DNA from: Cyanobacterium aponinum PCC 10605
GTDB taxonomy: Bacteria; Cyanobacteriota; Cyanobacteriia; Cyanobacteriales; Cyanobacteriaceae
Assembly (NCBI RefSeq): GCF_000317675.1
Contig: NC_019776.1
Span: forward strand, 2,790,001 to 2,854,000
DNA: 64,000 nt
Direction: 5' to 3'
A model generated the notes under the pieces. That model did not search any database. It was given only the letters and a program-made list of their open reading frames with translations, and was not told the DNA's origin. Both the position numbers and the translations under genes were made by a program. This document shows positions 1 through 8,260 of this stretch, in pieces (the stretch's first letter is position 1; the number at the start of each line of letters is the position of its first letter).

Positions 1-1004
1 CGTTTAGCAGATTGATTATTCTTTAAGTATTTGCCGTTTTCATCTTGCTTTGGTTTACATCTTTTACTCATTCCCTGAATGTTTAAATCTTCCAGTACAA
101 TGACATCTGCTAACCTTGTTAAATGATGGGCAATATTCCATTGATAGTTAGTTCTTTGATTTACTATTTTTTGGTCAATCCTTGCTAATTTTTGATAGGC
201 TTTTTTCTGATTTTTAGAACCTCTTTTTTTGCGACTAGCTCTGCGTTGTCTAATAGTTTTGGTTCGTTCTAATTGCTTTTCAAACTGAGGGTTGTTGATT
301 TGTTCTCCATTGCTTAATGCTAATAGTTTTTTTATCCCCAAATCACAACCTATTAGTGATTTAACTTGGGCTAAATCTTTAGGTTGAGACTGTGGAATAG
401 ATTTATCCTCAATGGAAATAGAGACATACCAACCATCTGCTTTTTGTCTAACTGTGACAGAGCGTAAACTAAAACCTTCAGGAATTTGACGAGACTGAAA
501 AAATCTCATCCAACCAATAGAAGGAAGATAGATTTTATTGCCTTTTAACTTTACTTGATTAGGCGGATAGTTAAAACTTTTAAACCGTTGTCTAGTTTTA
601 AATTTTGGATACCCTCTCCCATCAAAAAAGTTCTTAAATGCTGTGTCTAATTTACGCAAATTTTGTTGTAAAACTGTTGAATGGATTTGTTTATACCAAC
701 TCCTAGTTTTCTTTAAATTAGGCAATTCTGACGACTGCATTTCGTAGGCACTCCGTTTTTTATCTCCCTTAAAAGGTTCTCCTAATTGAGAGTTTTTAGA
801 CACTGAACAAGTTAGAGGGCAACATTCAGCTTTTGTCCTTAAATCACAGTAATTCCCTAGCTTAGGTTGCTTTACTTGCTCGTAGCTTTCAATTCTATCT
901 CGGAGGCAATAGTTGTAATAAGAACGAAGCATATCAAGCCAATTCGCCATCATTCTTTGTTGATAGTGACTTGGTTTCAATTTGTACTTGTACGCTTTAT
1001 TCAT
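1..1004 (-). CDS. tnpB: TnpB-type RNA-guided nuclease of an IS200/IS605 element, 3' end outside the window
   Basis: Reading the minus strand from the ATG at 1004 gives an open frame of about 334 codons that runs off the left edge. It starts MNKAYKYKLKPSHYQQRMM, the usual TnpB opening, and carries the RuvC-I motif GCDLGIKKLLAL and the RuvC-II motif VIVLEDLNIQGMSK. The RuvC-III aspartate, zinc ribbon and element right end would lie beyond position 1. TnpB proteins are RNA-guided DNA nucleases that help IS200/IS605 elements persist. No TnpA is visible upstream, so the copy is probably non-autonomous. A divergent ribbon-helix-helix gene starts 43 bp away. No HIP1 octamer occurs in the gene, which fits recent mobility. 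Confidence 0.93.
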   Translation of the reverse strand, partial: MNKAYKYKLKPSHYQQRMMANWLDMLRSYYNYCLRDRIESYEQVKQPKLGNYCDLRTKAECCPLTCSVSKNSQLGEPFKGDKKRSAYEMQSSELPNLKKTRSWYKQIHSTVLQQNLRKLDTAFKNFFDGRGYPKFKTRQRFKSFNYPPNQVKLKGNKIYLPSIGWMRFFQSRQIPEGFSLRSVTVRQKADGWYVSISIEDKSIPQSQPKDLAQVKSLIGCDLGIKKLLALSNGEQINNPQFEKQLERTKTIRQRRASRKKRGSKNQKKAYQKLARIDQKIVNQRTNYQWNIAHHLTRLADVIVLEDLNIQGMSKRCKPKQDENGKYLKNNQSAK

Positions 1005-1025
1005 TTTTTTGTTAAACTAAATACA

Positions 1026-1046
1026 GTGTATCATATTATTATACAC
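1026..1046. promoter_or_regulatory. Palindromic candidate operator between tnpB and the RHH gene
   Basis: The 43-bp divergent spacer holds the inverted repeat GTGTAT-N9-ATACAC, ending two bases before the RHH start codon. Ribbon-helix-helix proteins bind short palindromes and often repress their own promoter, so this is the natural candidate operator for joint control of both divergent genes. Binding is inferred. Confidence 0.45.
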
Positions 1047-1047
1047 A

Positions 1048-1185
1048 ATGGCGAAAGTTCAATTAAGTGTAAGAGTTGAAGAATCTGAAATGAAGTTGCT
1101 TATTAAGTATTCCAAAAAGTTAGGAAGAACAAAAACGGATGTAGTGAGAGAATTTATCCGTTCCCTAAAAAGTATTGAAAATTAA
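1048..1185 (+). CDS. Small ribbon-helix-helix (CopG/Arc-like) protein beside tnpB
   Basis: This 45-residue reading frame starts ATG at 1048. It begins MAKVQLSVRVEESE, a beta strand with alternating hydrophobic residues, followed by two helices (roughly residues 14-25 and 29-43) with the pattern LGRTKTDVVREFIRSL. That is the minimal ribbon-helix-helix DNA-binding fold, which acts as a dimer. It is transcribed away from tnpB and is probably a regulator carried by the same mobile element. It could instead be an orphan antitoxin, but no toxin frame follows. Confidence 0.75.
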   Translation: MAKVQLSVRVEESEMKLLIKYSKKLGRTKTDVVREFIRSLKSIEN

Positions 1186-1236
1186 GGACTCACTGACGTT
1201 CGGTTTGTTTGTTGGTGCAAATTCATGAGGGGCTGT

Positions 1237-1257
1237 GTGCGGAATTTATTTCCGCAC
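1237..1257 (+). terminator. Hairpin after the RHH gene
   Basis: A perfect 8-bp stem, GTGCGGAA and TTCCGCAC around a five-base loop, lies 51 bp after the RHH stop codon. There is no long T run directly after it. It may be a terminator or a subterminal hairpin of the mobile-element end. Confidence 0.45.
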
Positions 1258-1266
1258 CTTGTAAGC

Positions 1267-1438
1267 AGGGTTTTTTCAAAGTCAGGGCGAAATTATCTTG
1301 CCCTCACCCCCAACCCCTCTCCCACAGTAGAGGGGAGCGTTTTTTCTTAATAATTGATTAATTAATACTTAAAAACTTCTGTATCTGTTACTATTTGTTA
1401 GTTTCAAAAATTGACATTTTTGAGAATGAAAAAACCCT
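1267..1438. mobile_element. 172-bp MITE-like element, copy 1
   Basis: The element is bounded by perfect 12-bp terminal inverted repeats, AGGGTTTTTTCA at the left and TGAAAAAACCCT at the right. It has no coding capacity. The 11-bp sequence ACCTTGTAAGC lies immediately outside both ends (1256-1266 and 1439-1449), as expected for a target duplication. A second, longer copy lies at 18264-18513. The interior holds the stretch CACCCCCAACCCCTCTCCCA and its downstream complement-like AGAGGGGAG. Confidence 0.7.
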
Positions 1439-1450
1439 ACCTTGTAAGCC

Positions 1451-1533
1451 CCATCTCACCGCTAAAAGACACGTCCGCCGTTACCTTCGGTAACTCTACT
1501 CGGACTCGCTTTCTAGTGGGAGTCTTCTTTGCA
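1451..1533. other. Highly structured sequence, possible IS200/IS605 end
   Basis: The stretch folds as nested stems. An inner hairpin GTTACC-TTC-GGTAAC lies at 1480-1494, inside an outer GTCCG/CGGAC stem at 1473-1477 and 1501-1505. The GC-rich structured layout, ending in TAGTGGGAGTC, resembles the imperfect-palindrome ends and guide-RNA scaffolds of IS200/IS605 elements. A related layout occurs at 48990-49041. It lies upstream of tnpB, so it would be the left end or a remnant of another copy. Confidence 0.4.
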
Positions 1534-1602
1534 CATTGAGATAATAAACTGCCATAATTTACCGATAAACTTGAATAAATTTCTCTAAATTCTCAATTCC
1601 TC

Positions 1603-2490
1603 ATGTTAACTAATGAAATTGTCACTGAAGCAAAAAAACTTATAGAAAAAGATTCGATCGCACTTTTTGAGCAAATCCAGTTTACAAAAATTAACACTCC
1701 CTTAAGTTCAAAGGAAATCGCCACAAGTTATATAAAAAAGGGAGAAGGAAAAACACCAGTATTATTATTACACGGTTTTGATAGTTCTGTGTTTGAATAT
1801 CGCCGTTTACTGCCATTTTTAAAGAAAGAATACGAGGTTTGGGCTTTAGACTTGCTAGGATTCGGTTTTACCCAAAGACAAGCTAATTTAAACTATTCTC
1901 CTCATAGTATTAGAACTCATCTCTATCATTTTTGGTCAACCATGATTAACAAACCCATGATTTTAGTGGGTGCATCTATGGGAGGGGCAAGTGCCATTGA
2001 CTTTTGCTTAAGTTATCCCCAAGCAGTGGAAAAATTAGTGTTGTTAGATAGCGGTGGTTTGACTAAGCAACCGATAATCGGGAAGTTTTTATTTCCCCCT
2101 TTAGGTTATTTAGCTACGGAATTTTTACGGAATTTGAAAGTAAGACAGAGTATCAGTAAAACGGCTTATTTTAATCCAGAGTTTGCCAGTGAAGACGCCC
2201 TAAGATGTGCGGCGTTACATCTACAATGTGAGAATTGGAGCAAAGCGTTAATTTCTTTTACCAAGAGTGGCGGTTATGGTTCATTTGCAGAAGAATTAGG
2301 ACAAATTAGAGCAGAAACCCTGATTTTATGGGGAAAAAATGACAAAATCTTAGGCATAAAACCCGCTAGTCAATTCCAAGAGTTAATCCCTCAAAGTAAG
2401 TTAGTTTGGATTGATAATTGCGGTCATGTGCCGCATTTAGAAAAATCAGAAATTACAGCTCATCATATTCTCGATTTTGTCAATAGCTGA
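1603..2490 (+). CDS. Alpha/beta-fold hydrolase
   Basis: A 295-residue cytoplasmic hydrolase with the complete family pattern. An oxyanion-region HGFD motif follows the first core strand (LLLHGFDSS, about residue 56). The nucleophile elbow GASMGG carries Ser125. The acid is Asp247 in WGKNDK and the base is His275 in NCGHVPH. The middle region around residues 150-190 is the usual helical lid. No signal peptide is seen. Substrate cannot be told from sequence; relatives include esterases, haloalkane dehalogenase-like and C-C hydrolases. The ATG at 1603 is used because the preceding sequence is AT-rich and gives no conserved extension. It stands 68 bp before rpe on the same strand and may be co-transcribed with it. 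Confidence 0.9.
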   Translation: MLTNEIVTEAKKLIEKDSIALFEQIQFTKINTPLSSKEIATSYIKKGEGKTPVLLLHGFDSSVFEYRRLLPFLKKEYEVWALDLLGFGFTQRQANLNYSPHSIRTHLYHFWSTMINKPMILVGASMGGASAIDFCLSYPQAVEKLVLLDSGGLTKQPIIGKFLFPPLGYLATEFLRNLKVRQSISKTAYFNPEFASEDALRCAALHLQCENWSKALISFTKSGGYGSFAEELGQIRAETLILWGKNDKILGIKPASQFQELIPQSKLVWIDNCGHVPHLEKSEITAHHILDFVNS

Positions 2491-2558
2491 TACACTATAG
2501 AGAAATTAAACATTTTGTTACAATTAACACAACAAAAGTTAATCTATTAATAATTATT

Positions 2559-3254
2559 ATGAGTGATAAAAAAGTCGTTATTTCTCCTTCCATTTTATCT
2601 GCGGATTTCAGTCGTTTAGGAGAAGAAATCAAAGCCGTTGACGAAGCCGGTGCAGATTGGATTCATGTGGATGTAATGGATGGTCGTTTTGTACCTAATA
2701 TTACCATTGGTCCTTTAATTGTAGAGGCGATTCGCCCTTACACCAAAAAGCCTTTAGATGTGCATTTAATGATTGTTGAACCTGAGAAGTATGTAGAAGA
2801 CTTCGCCAAGGCAGGTGCTGACATTATTTCTGTTCACGCTGAACACAATGCTTCCCCCCATTTACACCGCACTCTCTGTCAAATCCGTGAGTTAGGCAAA
2901 CAATCTGGGGTAGTTTTAAATCCTTCTACTCCTTTAGAGTTAATCGAGTATGTAATTGACGTTTGCGATTTAGTCTTAATCATGAGCGTTAACCCCGGCT
3001 TTGGCGGACAAAGTTTCATTCCCTCTGTTGTGCCTAAAATCAAGGCTTTACGCCAAATGTGCGATGAGAAAGGTTTAGATCCTTGGATTGAGGTTGATGG
3101 TGGTTTAAAACCTAACAATACTTGGCAAGTTTTAGAAGCTGGTGCTAATGCTATTGTAGCTGGTTCTGCTGTCTTTAAAGCTCCTAGTTATGCAGATGCG
3201 ATCGAAGGTATCCGTAACAGCAAACGCCCTGAACCTGAATTGGCTACTGCTTAA
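2559..3254 (+). CDS. rpe: Ribulose-phosphate 3-epimerase
   Basis: The 231-residue product converts ribulose 5-phosphate to xylulose 5-phosphate in the Calvin and pentose phosphate cycles. All family landmarks are present: SILSADF near the N-terminus, the metal and catalytic segment [30 protein letters not shown] with the phosphate-binding loop, and EVDGG near residue 183. Length matches the family. A strong hairpin with T run follows at 3351, so this probably ends a transcription unit. Confidence 0.98.
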   Translation: MSDKKVVISPSILSADFSRLGEEIKAVDEAGADWIHVDVMDGRFVPNITIGPLIVEAIRPYTKKPLDVHLMIVEPEKYVEDFAKAGADIISVHAEHNASPHLHRTLCQIRELGKQSGVVLNPSTPLELIEYVIDVCDLVLIMSVNPGFGGQSFIPSVVPKIKALRQMCDEKGLDPWIEVDGGLKPNNTWQVLEAGANAIVAGSAVFKAPSYADAIEGIRNSKRPEPELATA

Positions 3255-3350
3255 TAAGTATCTATCGCAATTCTATGTTTTTTCTAATAATTGATTTTTC
3301 ATCAACGATTTAGGAACATTATAGATAAATACAAAATAGTAATTTAATAT

Positions 3351-3373
3351 GGGGGTTAAAGCCCCCTTTTTTT
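3351..3373 (+). terminator. Rho-independent terminator after rpe
   Basis: GGGGG, a six-base loop TTAAAG, then CCCCC is followed directly by seven T residues. It lies about 100 bp after the rpe stop codon and before the channel gene. Confidence 0.85.
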
Positions 3374-3456
3374 GTAATTAACGAAGGTTTGCTCAACAAT
3401 TCTAAGCCCTTTGAAAATCAGACTTTTTAACACATTAGAAGACTAAAAAAACCTTT

Positions 3457-4110
3457 ATGAGTCAATTTTATTCTACTAAAACCACATATAATCGCCTATT
3501 TTATAATTTGTTAATTTTTATGGTTGTTACACCTTTTTTACAATATTTTGATAGGTTTAATATTTGGTTTCCTATTATCTTTTTTTCTACCATTATTTTA
3601 GCAATTAATACCCTTGGTTTTTCGAAAAAGTTTATTTATATTTTTCGTGGAATAGCTATTTTTGCCTATCTAAGTTCTATCATTAGTCACCTTCAAATGC
3701 TTAATCATATAGATACTATTGAAATTTTCTCAGATGTATTAAGTGCTTTATTTATGATTTTATCTATCGTTGCAATTGCTCTTCGGATTCTTTCGGAAAC
3801 AGAAATCAATGGAGATGTAATTAAAGGGGCAATTTGCATATATTTAATGATTGGCATTCTTTGGGGTATTTTTTATAAAATTCTGGTTAATATAAATGCT
3901 AACTCTTTTGAATTAAGTATATTTATAGATGCAAGTCCACAATATCAATTATTTTATTTTAGTTTTACCACCCTCACAACCTTGGGATATGGAGATATAA
4001 GTCCTCTTAATAGCGTGGGAATGATGTTATCTAACATAGAGGCTTTACTAGGACAACTTTTTCCTGCTATTTTCATTTCTAAATTAGTTAGTTTAAGTTT
4101 AAATAAATAG
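3457..4110 (+). CDS. Potassium channel protein with one pore loop
   Basis: This is a 217-residue inner membrane protein. Six hydrophobic segments are visible, roughly at residues 15-30, 36-52, 63-80, 92-112, 125-145 and 188-210. Between the last two lies the selectivity filter TTLTTLGYGD, with TLGYGD at residues 175-180, the signature of K+ channels. It therefore resembles a voltage-gated-type channel without an obvious arginine-rich S4, and it lacks a C-terminal RCK nucleotide-binding domain. Four subunits would form a pore. Codon use is AT-rich. The next 25 bp lead straight into an IS remnant. Confidence 0.88.
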   Translation: MSQFYSTKTTYNRLFYNLLIFMVVTPFLQYFDRFNIWFPIIFFSTIILAINTLGFSKKFIYIFRGIAIFAYLSSIISHLQMLNHIDTIEIFSDVLSALFMILSIVAIALRILSETEINGDVIKGAICIYLMIGILWGIFYKILVNINANSFELSIFIDASPQYQLFYFSFTTLTTLGYGDISPLNSVGMMLSNIEALLGQLFPAIFISKLVSLSLNK

Positions 4111-4134
4111 AGAAAAGGAAGGATTAAAAATTAA

Positions 4135-4320
4135 CTCTATCACTTTGAGTATGTAAATTATTGGTTAGGGTAGGCAAGAGGCAATAGGCGGTTATTAAAT
4201 AATAATTTATAAACTTTTAGTTTTTATTTTACTACTAAACACTATTTAATCAAGCTTATAGAAGTCCTGTTTCTCTTAATTTATCATAATCACACTCTGA
4301 AAAACCTAAAAATTTAAACT
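4135..4320 (-). repeat. Remnant of the insertion sequence also found at 63654-63846
   Basis: The sequence from CTCTATCACTTTGAG onward matches 63654-63846 almost base for base over the first half and more loosely over the second. On the minus strand the distal part still reads SECDYDKLRE, a decayed version of FYSDYDKLTE in the frame at 63778-63996. It fills most of the 445-bp spacer between the channel gene and phoX. The rest of the spacer (4321-4555) is AT-rich and holds only the candidate Pho box. Confidence 0.75.
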
Positions 4321-4441
4321 TAAGAATTAAGAACTAACAATCAGTGGGAAATATTTTTCATCATTCCATTGCTTGGTTTATTCCTATTCATTTCTACATA
4401 TTTACCATTATCTTTTATTTCTTTACTAATTATAATTAAAA

Positions 4442-4460
4442 TTTAACCAATTCTTAATAT
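4442..4460 (+). promoter_or_regulatory. Candidate Pho box upstream of the PhoX-type phosphatase
   Basis: Two 8-mers, TTTAACCA and CTTAATAT, are separated by exactly 3 bp, about 95 bp before the phosphatase start. The cyanobacterial Pho box is described as tandem PyTTAAPyPy(T/A) octamers spaced by 3 bp. The first copy fits perfectly and the second in seven of eight positions; a third copy is only weakly visible. PhoB/SphR control is inferred from this match and the target gene. Confidence 0.45.
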
Positions 4461-4555
4461 TAATTATTTAGATATAAGCAGTAGATTCGCATTTATTGAT
4501 AGTAATATAAAATAAAAATAATTTAAAGAAATTCAGTTAAGGGTTAAGATAATAT

Positions 4556-6709
4556 ATGAAATTTAAACGTAGGGATTTTTTAACATTTTTGGGAGTTAGT
4601 GTTGCTTCTACCGCCTGTAGTTCTGTTTTTAAAAATTATTCTCATGCCCAAGGAAATACTGAGCAGGAAATTTTTAAATTTGCTAATTTTAAACCTGTTC
4701 AATATCCTATTCCTTTGGAAATAAATAACCTTAATTCACAAGAACAAAAACAGTTATTTAATTCTTATCAAGTACAAGACGATTTAATTCTACCCGAAGG
4801 ATTTAGCTATGATGTGATTGCTTCTTGGGGAGATAAAGTGGGTGACTCCCGTTTTGGTTATAACAATGACTATGTTGCTTTTGTGGAAACTAATCCCAAT
4901 GAGGGTTATTTAGTGGTCAATTTTGAATATGTCAGTCCCACTCCTTGGCTACAAGGTTATGAGCAGGTGCTTCAAAAATCATTGCCTCAAGAGGTTTTAT
5001 CAGCTTTACACTCAGCAAGGGAAAATCGACAAGGATTAAATATTTTTGCTTTGCCTGATGATAATTCTGCTAAGATTCTCTTTCAAGAGTTTTTTGGGGA
5101 GTTGTTAACAGATCAAGGTTTGGGGGTTATTTCCATTCGTCGCAATGGTGATGGTAAGTGGGAGCGGACTTACTCTGAGCAAGATCGTCGTATTACAGGT
5201 ATATCAGGATGGAGAGATAATCGATATTTACAGGTAACTGGACCTGCTAAAAGTGTTTTTCTGAAAAAGAAGGGTTTGGGTTATACTGACGATAAAGGAG
5301 AGCTAATCATTGGAACTTTTGCTAATTGTGCGGGGGGTGTTTCGCCTTGGGGTACAGTATTTAGTGCTGAAGAAAATTTCCAAACACAAGTACCAGAAGT
5401 TGTAATGGCAGATGGCACATCTTTTTCTCCAGAGTCTTTACCCATCAATGGTTTTAGTGGACAGGGTAATCCCTTTGGTTTGGCGGGTAATAAGTATGGT
5501 TGGATGGTAGAAGTTGATCCTGCTAATAAAAATGACTATGGTACAAAACATACATGGTTAGGGCGTTTTCGTCATGAAGCTGTTGCCATTCGAGCTGAAG
5601 CGAATCAACCTTTAGCGGTTTACTCAGGATGCGATCGCACTGGTGGACATTTGTATAAGTTTATCTCCACAGGCACAGTTGTTGACCCCCAAGATAAGGG
5701 CAACTCGAAATTATTACAAGAGGGAATGTTATACGTAGCCAAAATGAATCCCGATGGTAGTGGCGAATGGATACCCTTAAAAGCCGACACTGCCATTAAT
5801 CCCACTGCCTTAAGCAATTTGCGAGGGGAATTACTAACCATTCCCAATCCAGATAGAGAAAAAGGAGGTATTGTCACCGTTACTAAACAAGAAGAATTAG
5901 ACCAATTTCAAGAAAAATATTCAACCCTCGGAGACTTATACATAGGAGACACCGCCGAAGAAATTCAAGGAGCGATTTTAATTGATGCTCATTTTGCTGG
6001 TAATGTCATTGGAGGTACTTGTACTGCTCGTCCTGAAGATGTGGCTTTACATCCTGTGGATCAATCTTTAGTGATTGCCTTTACCTCTGGAGCGGCAGGA
6101 AATGATGGTAGTCCAGATAAACGAGTTTTTAGCGATAAACAAGGAAATATATATGAGTATGGCTGTTTAATCCGCCTTAGAGAAAATGAAAATGACCCCT
6201 CAGCCCTTAATTTTACATGGGATGCGATCGCAGTTGGTGGTGAACCAGCATCAGGAGGTTTAGGCTTTGCGAATCCAGATAACCTTGAGTTTGACAAACA
6301 GGGAAATCTTTGGATGGTGACAGATATGCCGACAGGATTACACAATCAACCAGTGCGTCAGGGGGATAATCCTTATATTACGGGAGCATTAGGAAATAAT
6401 AGTATTTGGTATATACCCTTATCAGGAGAAAATGCAGGAAAAGCCTATCCATTTGGTATTGCACCGATGGAAACGGAAACTTGTGGTTTATGCTTCAACC
6501 AAGAACAAAATACTCTCTTTTTGGCGATTCAACATCCGGGAGAGAAAAATGGAACTAGAAGTAATATGGCAGAAGAAACCAGAGAAATAAGTATCCTTAC
6601 CACTGATGGCGAAGAATTTATCCAAACTAGAACTATTCCCAAAGGTTCAAACTGGCCTAGTTTAGATAAAAATGCTTTTCCTAAGCCTTCTTTAGTAGCG
6701 GTTTATTAA
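4556..6709 (+). CDS. phoX: PhoX-family alkaline phosphatase (DUF839), Tat-exported
   Basis: The 717-residue protein has a twin-arginine signal, KRRDFLTFLG, at residues 4-13, followed by a hydrophobic stretch ending near STACSS. It is therefore folded in the cytoplasm and exported by Tat. The body carries DUF839/PhoX landmarks: NCAGGVSPWGTVFSAEENFQ with the conserved Cys and Glu ligands, GRFRHEAVA, a TARPEDVALHP metal-binding segment and FANPDNLEFDKQGNLWMVTD. PhoX enzymes are Ca2+/Fe3+ phosphomonoesterases that release phosphate from organic esters. The segment usually read VNHEY is VNFEY here, a variation worth noting. It is monocistronic, with IS debris upstream and a dispersed palindrome 27 bp downstream. 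Confidence 0.9.
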   Translation: MKFKRRDFLTFLGVSVASTACSSVFKNYSHAQGNTEQEIFKFANFKPVQYPIPLEINNLNSQEQKQLFNSYQVQDDLILPEGFSYDVIASWGDKVGDSRFGYNNDYVAFVETNPNEGYLVVNFEYVSPTPWLQGYEQVLQKSLPQEVLSALHSARENRQGLNIFALPDDNSAKILFQEFFGELLTDQGLGVISIRRNGDGKWERTYSEQDRRITGISGWRDNRYLQVTGPAKSVFLKKKGLGYTDDKGELIIGTFANCAGGVSPWGTVFSAEENFQTQVPEVVMADGTSFSPESLPINGFSGQGNPFGLAGNKYGWMVEVDPANKNDYGTKHTWLGRFRHEAVAIRAEANQPLAVYSGCDRTGGHLYKFISTGTVVDPQDKGNSKLLQEGMLYVAKMNPDGSGEWIPLKADTAINPTALSNLRGELLTIPNPDREKGGIVTVTKQEELDQFQEKYSTLGDLYIGDTAEEIQGAILIDAHFAGNVIGGTCTARPEDVALHPVDQSLVIAFTSGAAGNDGSPDKRVFSDKQGNIYEYGCLIRLRENENDPSALNFTWDAIAVGGEPASGGLGFANPDNLEFDKQGNLWMVTDMPTGLHNQPVRQGDNPYITGALGNNSIWYIPLSGENAGKAYPFGIAPMETETCGLCFNQEQNTLFLAIQHPGEKNGTRSNMAEETREISILTTDGEEFIQTRTIPKGSNWPSLDKNAFPKPSLVAVY

Positions 6710-6735
6710 AACAGTTTCGGGAGATGAGAAGGTAG

Positions 6736-6755
6736 GGGCGAATGGCCATTCGCCC
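6736..6755. repeat. Dispersed 20-bp perfect palindrome, copy 1
   Basis: GGGCGAATGG is followed directly by its reverse complement CCATTCGCCC. Flanking bases GTAG and GTGC are also similar to the second copy at 13381-13400. Palindromes of this type are scattered through cyanobacterial genomes. Here it lies between phoX and the first COP23 gene and may act as a terminator. Confidence 0.85.
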
Positions 6756-6816
6756 GTGCAGGAGTTCTCAGGTTGAGTAAAAGTTATAATGGAAGTGTAG
6801 CTTTCCCCCGAAAACA

Positions 6817-7458
6817 ATGAAAAAGTCCTCTTTTTTTTCTAGTATAGTTACTTCAGTTGCTCTCGTATCTTGCCTATCCCCAAATACCCTTGCTCAAAGT
6901 AAAAATACTTATAGTTGCATCAACTACAAAGGCAAACCAACCACCGTTGTGGATACTTCCAGAGGAAAAATTCAATTAATAGTTTGGGAAAGCGATTACT
7001 TCCAAAATTCTGGTTGGACTCCGAACAAAAGATGTCAAGAAGTAACACAAAGATTTCAAGAATTTTCTGACAAAGGTATTCTTAAATATGTAACCACTGG
7101 GCAAATAAATTCATATCCTGTTATTTGTGTGGGCACACAAGTGCCGGGAGGCGGTTATCAATGCCAAAAAGATGGATTGCTCATAACTCTACAAAAAAAC
7201 GACAATCCGAATAAAGTTTTAGAAAACCTCTTTACCAATGCCGCTAAAGTTGGAGGCACTCCCGTTACTAGAGAGCCTACAGGAAAATATATTTTCCCCA
7301 TGTCTAATTTCATTAAGAATGCCCCAATTATGACAGAAACAGACATTGCTGATATTAAAGTGGAGGAAACAGAAGTGACAACAGAAGTTACCTCCGAGTC
7401 TAAAGCAATAAAAAGTGAACCTCCTTTAATTGAATGCTCACCCCTATTATGTGATTAA
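6817..7458 (+). CDS. Secreted COP23-domain protein 1
   Basis: The 213-residue protein starts with an export signal (MKKSSFFSSIVTSVALVSC then LAQ). LVSC at residues 16-19 could be a lipobox, otherwise cleavage follows residue 27. The COP23 domain follows, with YSCINYKGKPTTVVDTSRGK, IQLIVWESDYF, GWTPNKRCQEVTQRF and VICVG. COP23 was named for a circadian-oscillating membrane-associated protein of Cyanothece; its molecular role is unknown. After a loosely conserved linker the protein ends ECSPLLCD, a variant of the tail found on three neighbouring products. The next COP23 gene starts 28 bp downstream, so the two are probably one operon. Confidence 0.9.
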   Translation: MKKSSFFSSIVTSVALVSCLSPNTLAQSKNTYSCINYKGKPTTVVDTSRGKIQLIVWESDYFQNSGWTPNKRCQEVTQRFQEFSDKGILKYVTTGQINSYPVICVGTQVPGGGYQCQKDGLLITLQKNDNPNKVLENLFTNAAKVGGTPVTREPTGKYIFPMSNFIKNAPIMTETDIADIKVEETEVTTEVTSESKAIKSEPPLIECSPLLCD

Positions 7459-7486
7459 AACCTTATTTATCCATGAGGTAAAAACC

Positions 7487-8119
7487 ATGAAACCTCGATT
7501 TGCTCTAGTTTTTAGTTTGATATTAAGTTTGATATTTGGACAAATTATCTCTCTGATATTTGTTAACTTTGCTCAAGCAGATAGTAAAAAAAATGCTTAT
7601 AGTTGTATAGACCATGAAGGTAAACCCATGACGGTGGTTGATACCACAAGGGGAAGAATTCAATTAATTGTCTGGGAAAGTGACTATTTTAGAGCCTCCG
7701 GGTGGACTCCAGAAAAACGCTGTCAAGAAGTAAGTAAAAGATTTCAACAATTTTCTGATAATAGTACACTAAGATTTATTGCCAATGGCATGATTGGAAA
7801 ATATCAAGTAATTTGCGTATCTCCTCAATCTCCCCCTCCATCTACAAATATAGTTTGTCAAGAGCAAAACTTATTGATGACTCTTGAACCAAAGGATAAA
7901 CCTGTAGAAGTTATGAAACAATTATTTGAGGATGCAGTTAAAATCGGAGCAATGCCCATAAGAAGAGGTCAAGCAGTATTAGATTTAGACAAATATTTTG
8001 CTGTTGCCCCGTTAATGGATGCTGTTTCCCCCATTCAAAAACCTCCCTTAATACCAGAAGAAAAAAAACCGCCCCAATCAGGTACAACTATCGAATGTCC
8101 CCCTATTTTATGTGATTAA
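7487..8119 (+). CDS. Secreted COP23-domain protein 2
   Basis: The start is set at the ATG at 7487 because it has GAGGTA seven bases upstream and begins a clean signal peptide (MKPRFALVFSLILSLIFG to AQA). A start at 7430 in the same frame would overlap the previous gene and bury the signal. The 210-residue product repeats the COP23 pattern: YSCIDHEGKPMTVVDTTRG, LIVWESDYFRASGWTPEKRC and VICVSPQ. A hydrophobic LDLDKYFAVAPLM segment follows, which the third paralogue also has in the form LDLDSFLATA. It ends in a proline-rich linker and the tail ECPPILCD. It is closer to COP23-3 than to unrelated exported proteins, so this is a local gene expansion. Confidence 0.9.
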   Translation: MKPRFALVFSLILSLIFGQIISLIFVNFAQADSKKNAYSCIDHEGKPMTVVDTTRGRIQLIVWESDYFRASGWTPEKRCQEVSKRFQQFSDNSTLRFIANGMIGKYQVICVSPQSPPPSTNIVCQEQNLLMTLEPKDKPVEVMKQLFEDAVKIGAMPIRRGQAVLDLDKYFAVAPLMDAVSPIQKPPLIPEEKKPPQSGTTIECPPILCD

Positions 8120-8145
8120 TACCTCAGCTTTTCAGCAAAAATATC

Positions 8146-8214
8146 ACCTGCAACCTGATACCTGATACCTGACACCTAACCTTATTGGATATTCTGAAAC
8201 CGAACTGAGGTTAT
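8146..8214 (+). repeat. Heptamer-repeat element, five units plus constant tail
   Basis: Five tandem 7-mers (ACCTGCA, ACCTGAT twice, ACCTGAC, ACCTAAC) are followed by a constant tail that ends ACCGAACTGAGGTTA. The same layout recurs at 10893, 14612, 18401, 38492 and 45778, and inverted at 13287. It sits between COP23-2 and the kinase gene. Confidence 0.85.
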
Positions 8215-8260
8215 AGTTAATAATTAAAAATTCACTTTTTCATCAACCCCTAAATGACTT

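Noticed and set aside
7430-7486. Earlier start for COP23 protein 2
   Set aside because: It overlaps the preceding gene, lacks a ribosome site and would place 19 residues before a clean signal peptide.
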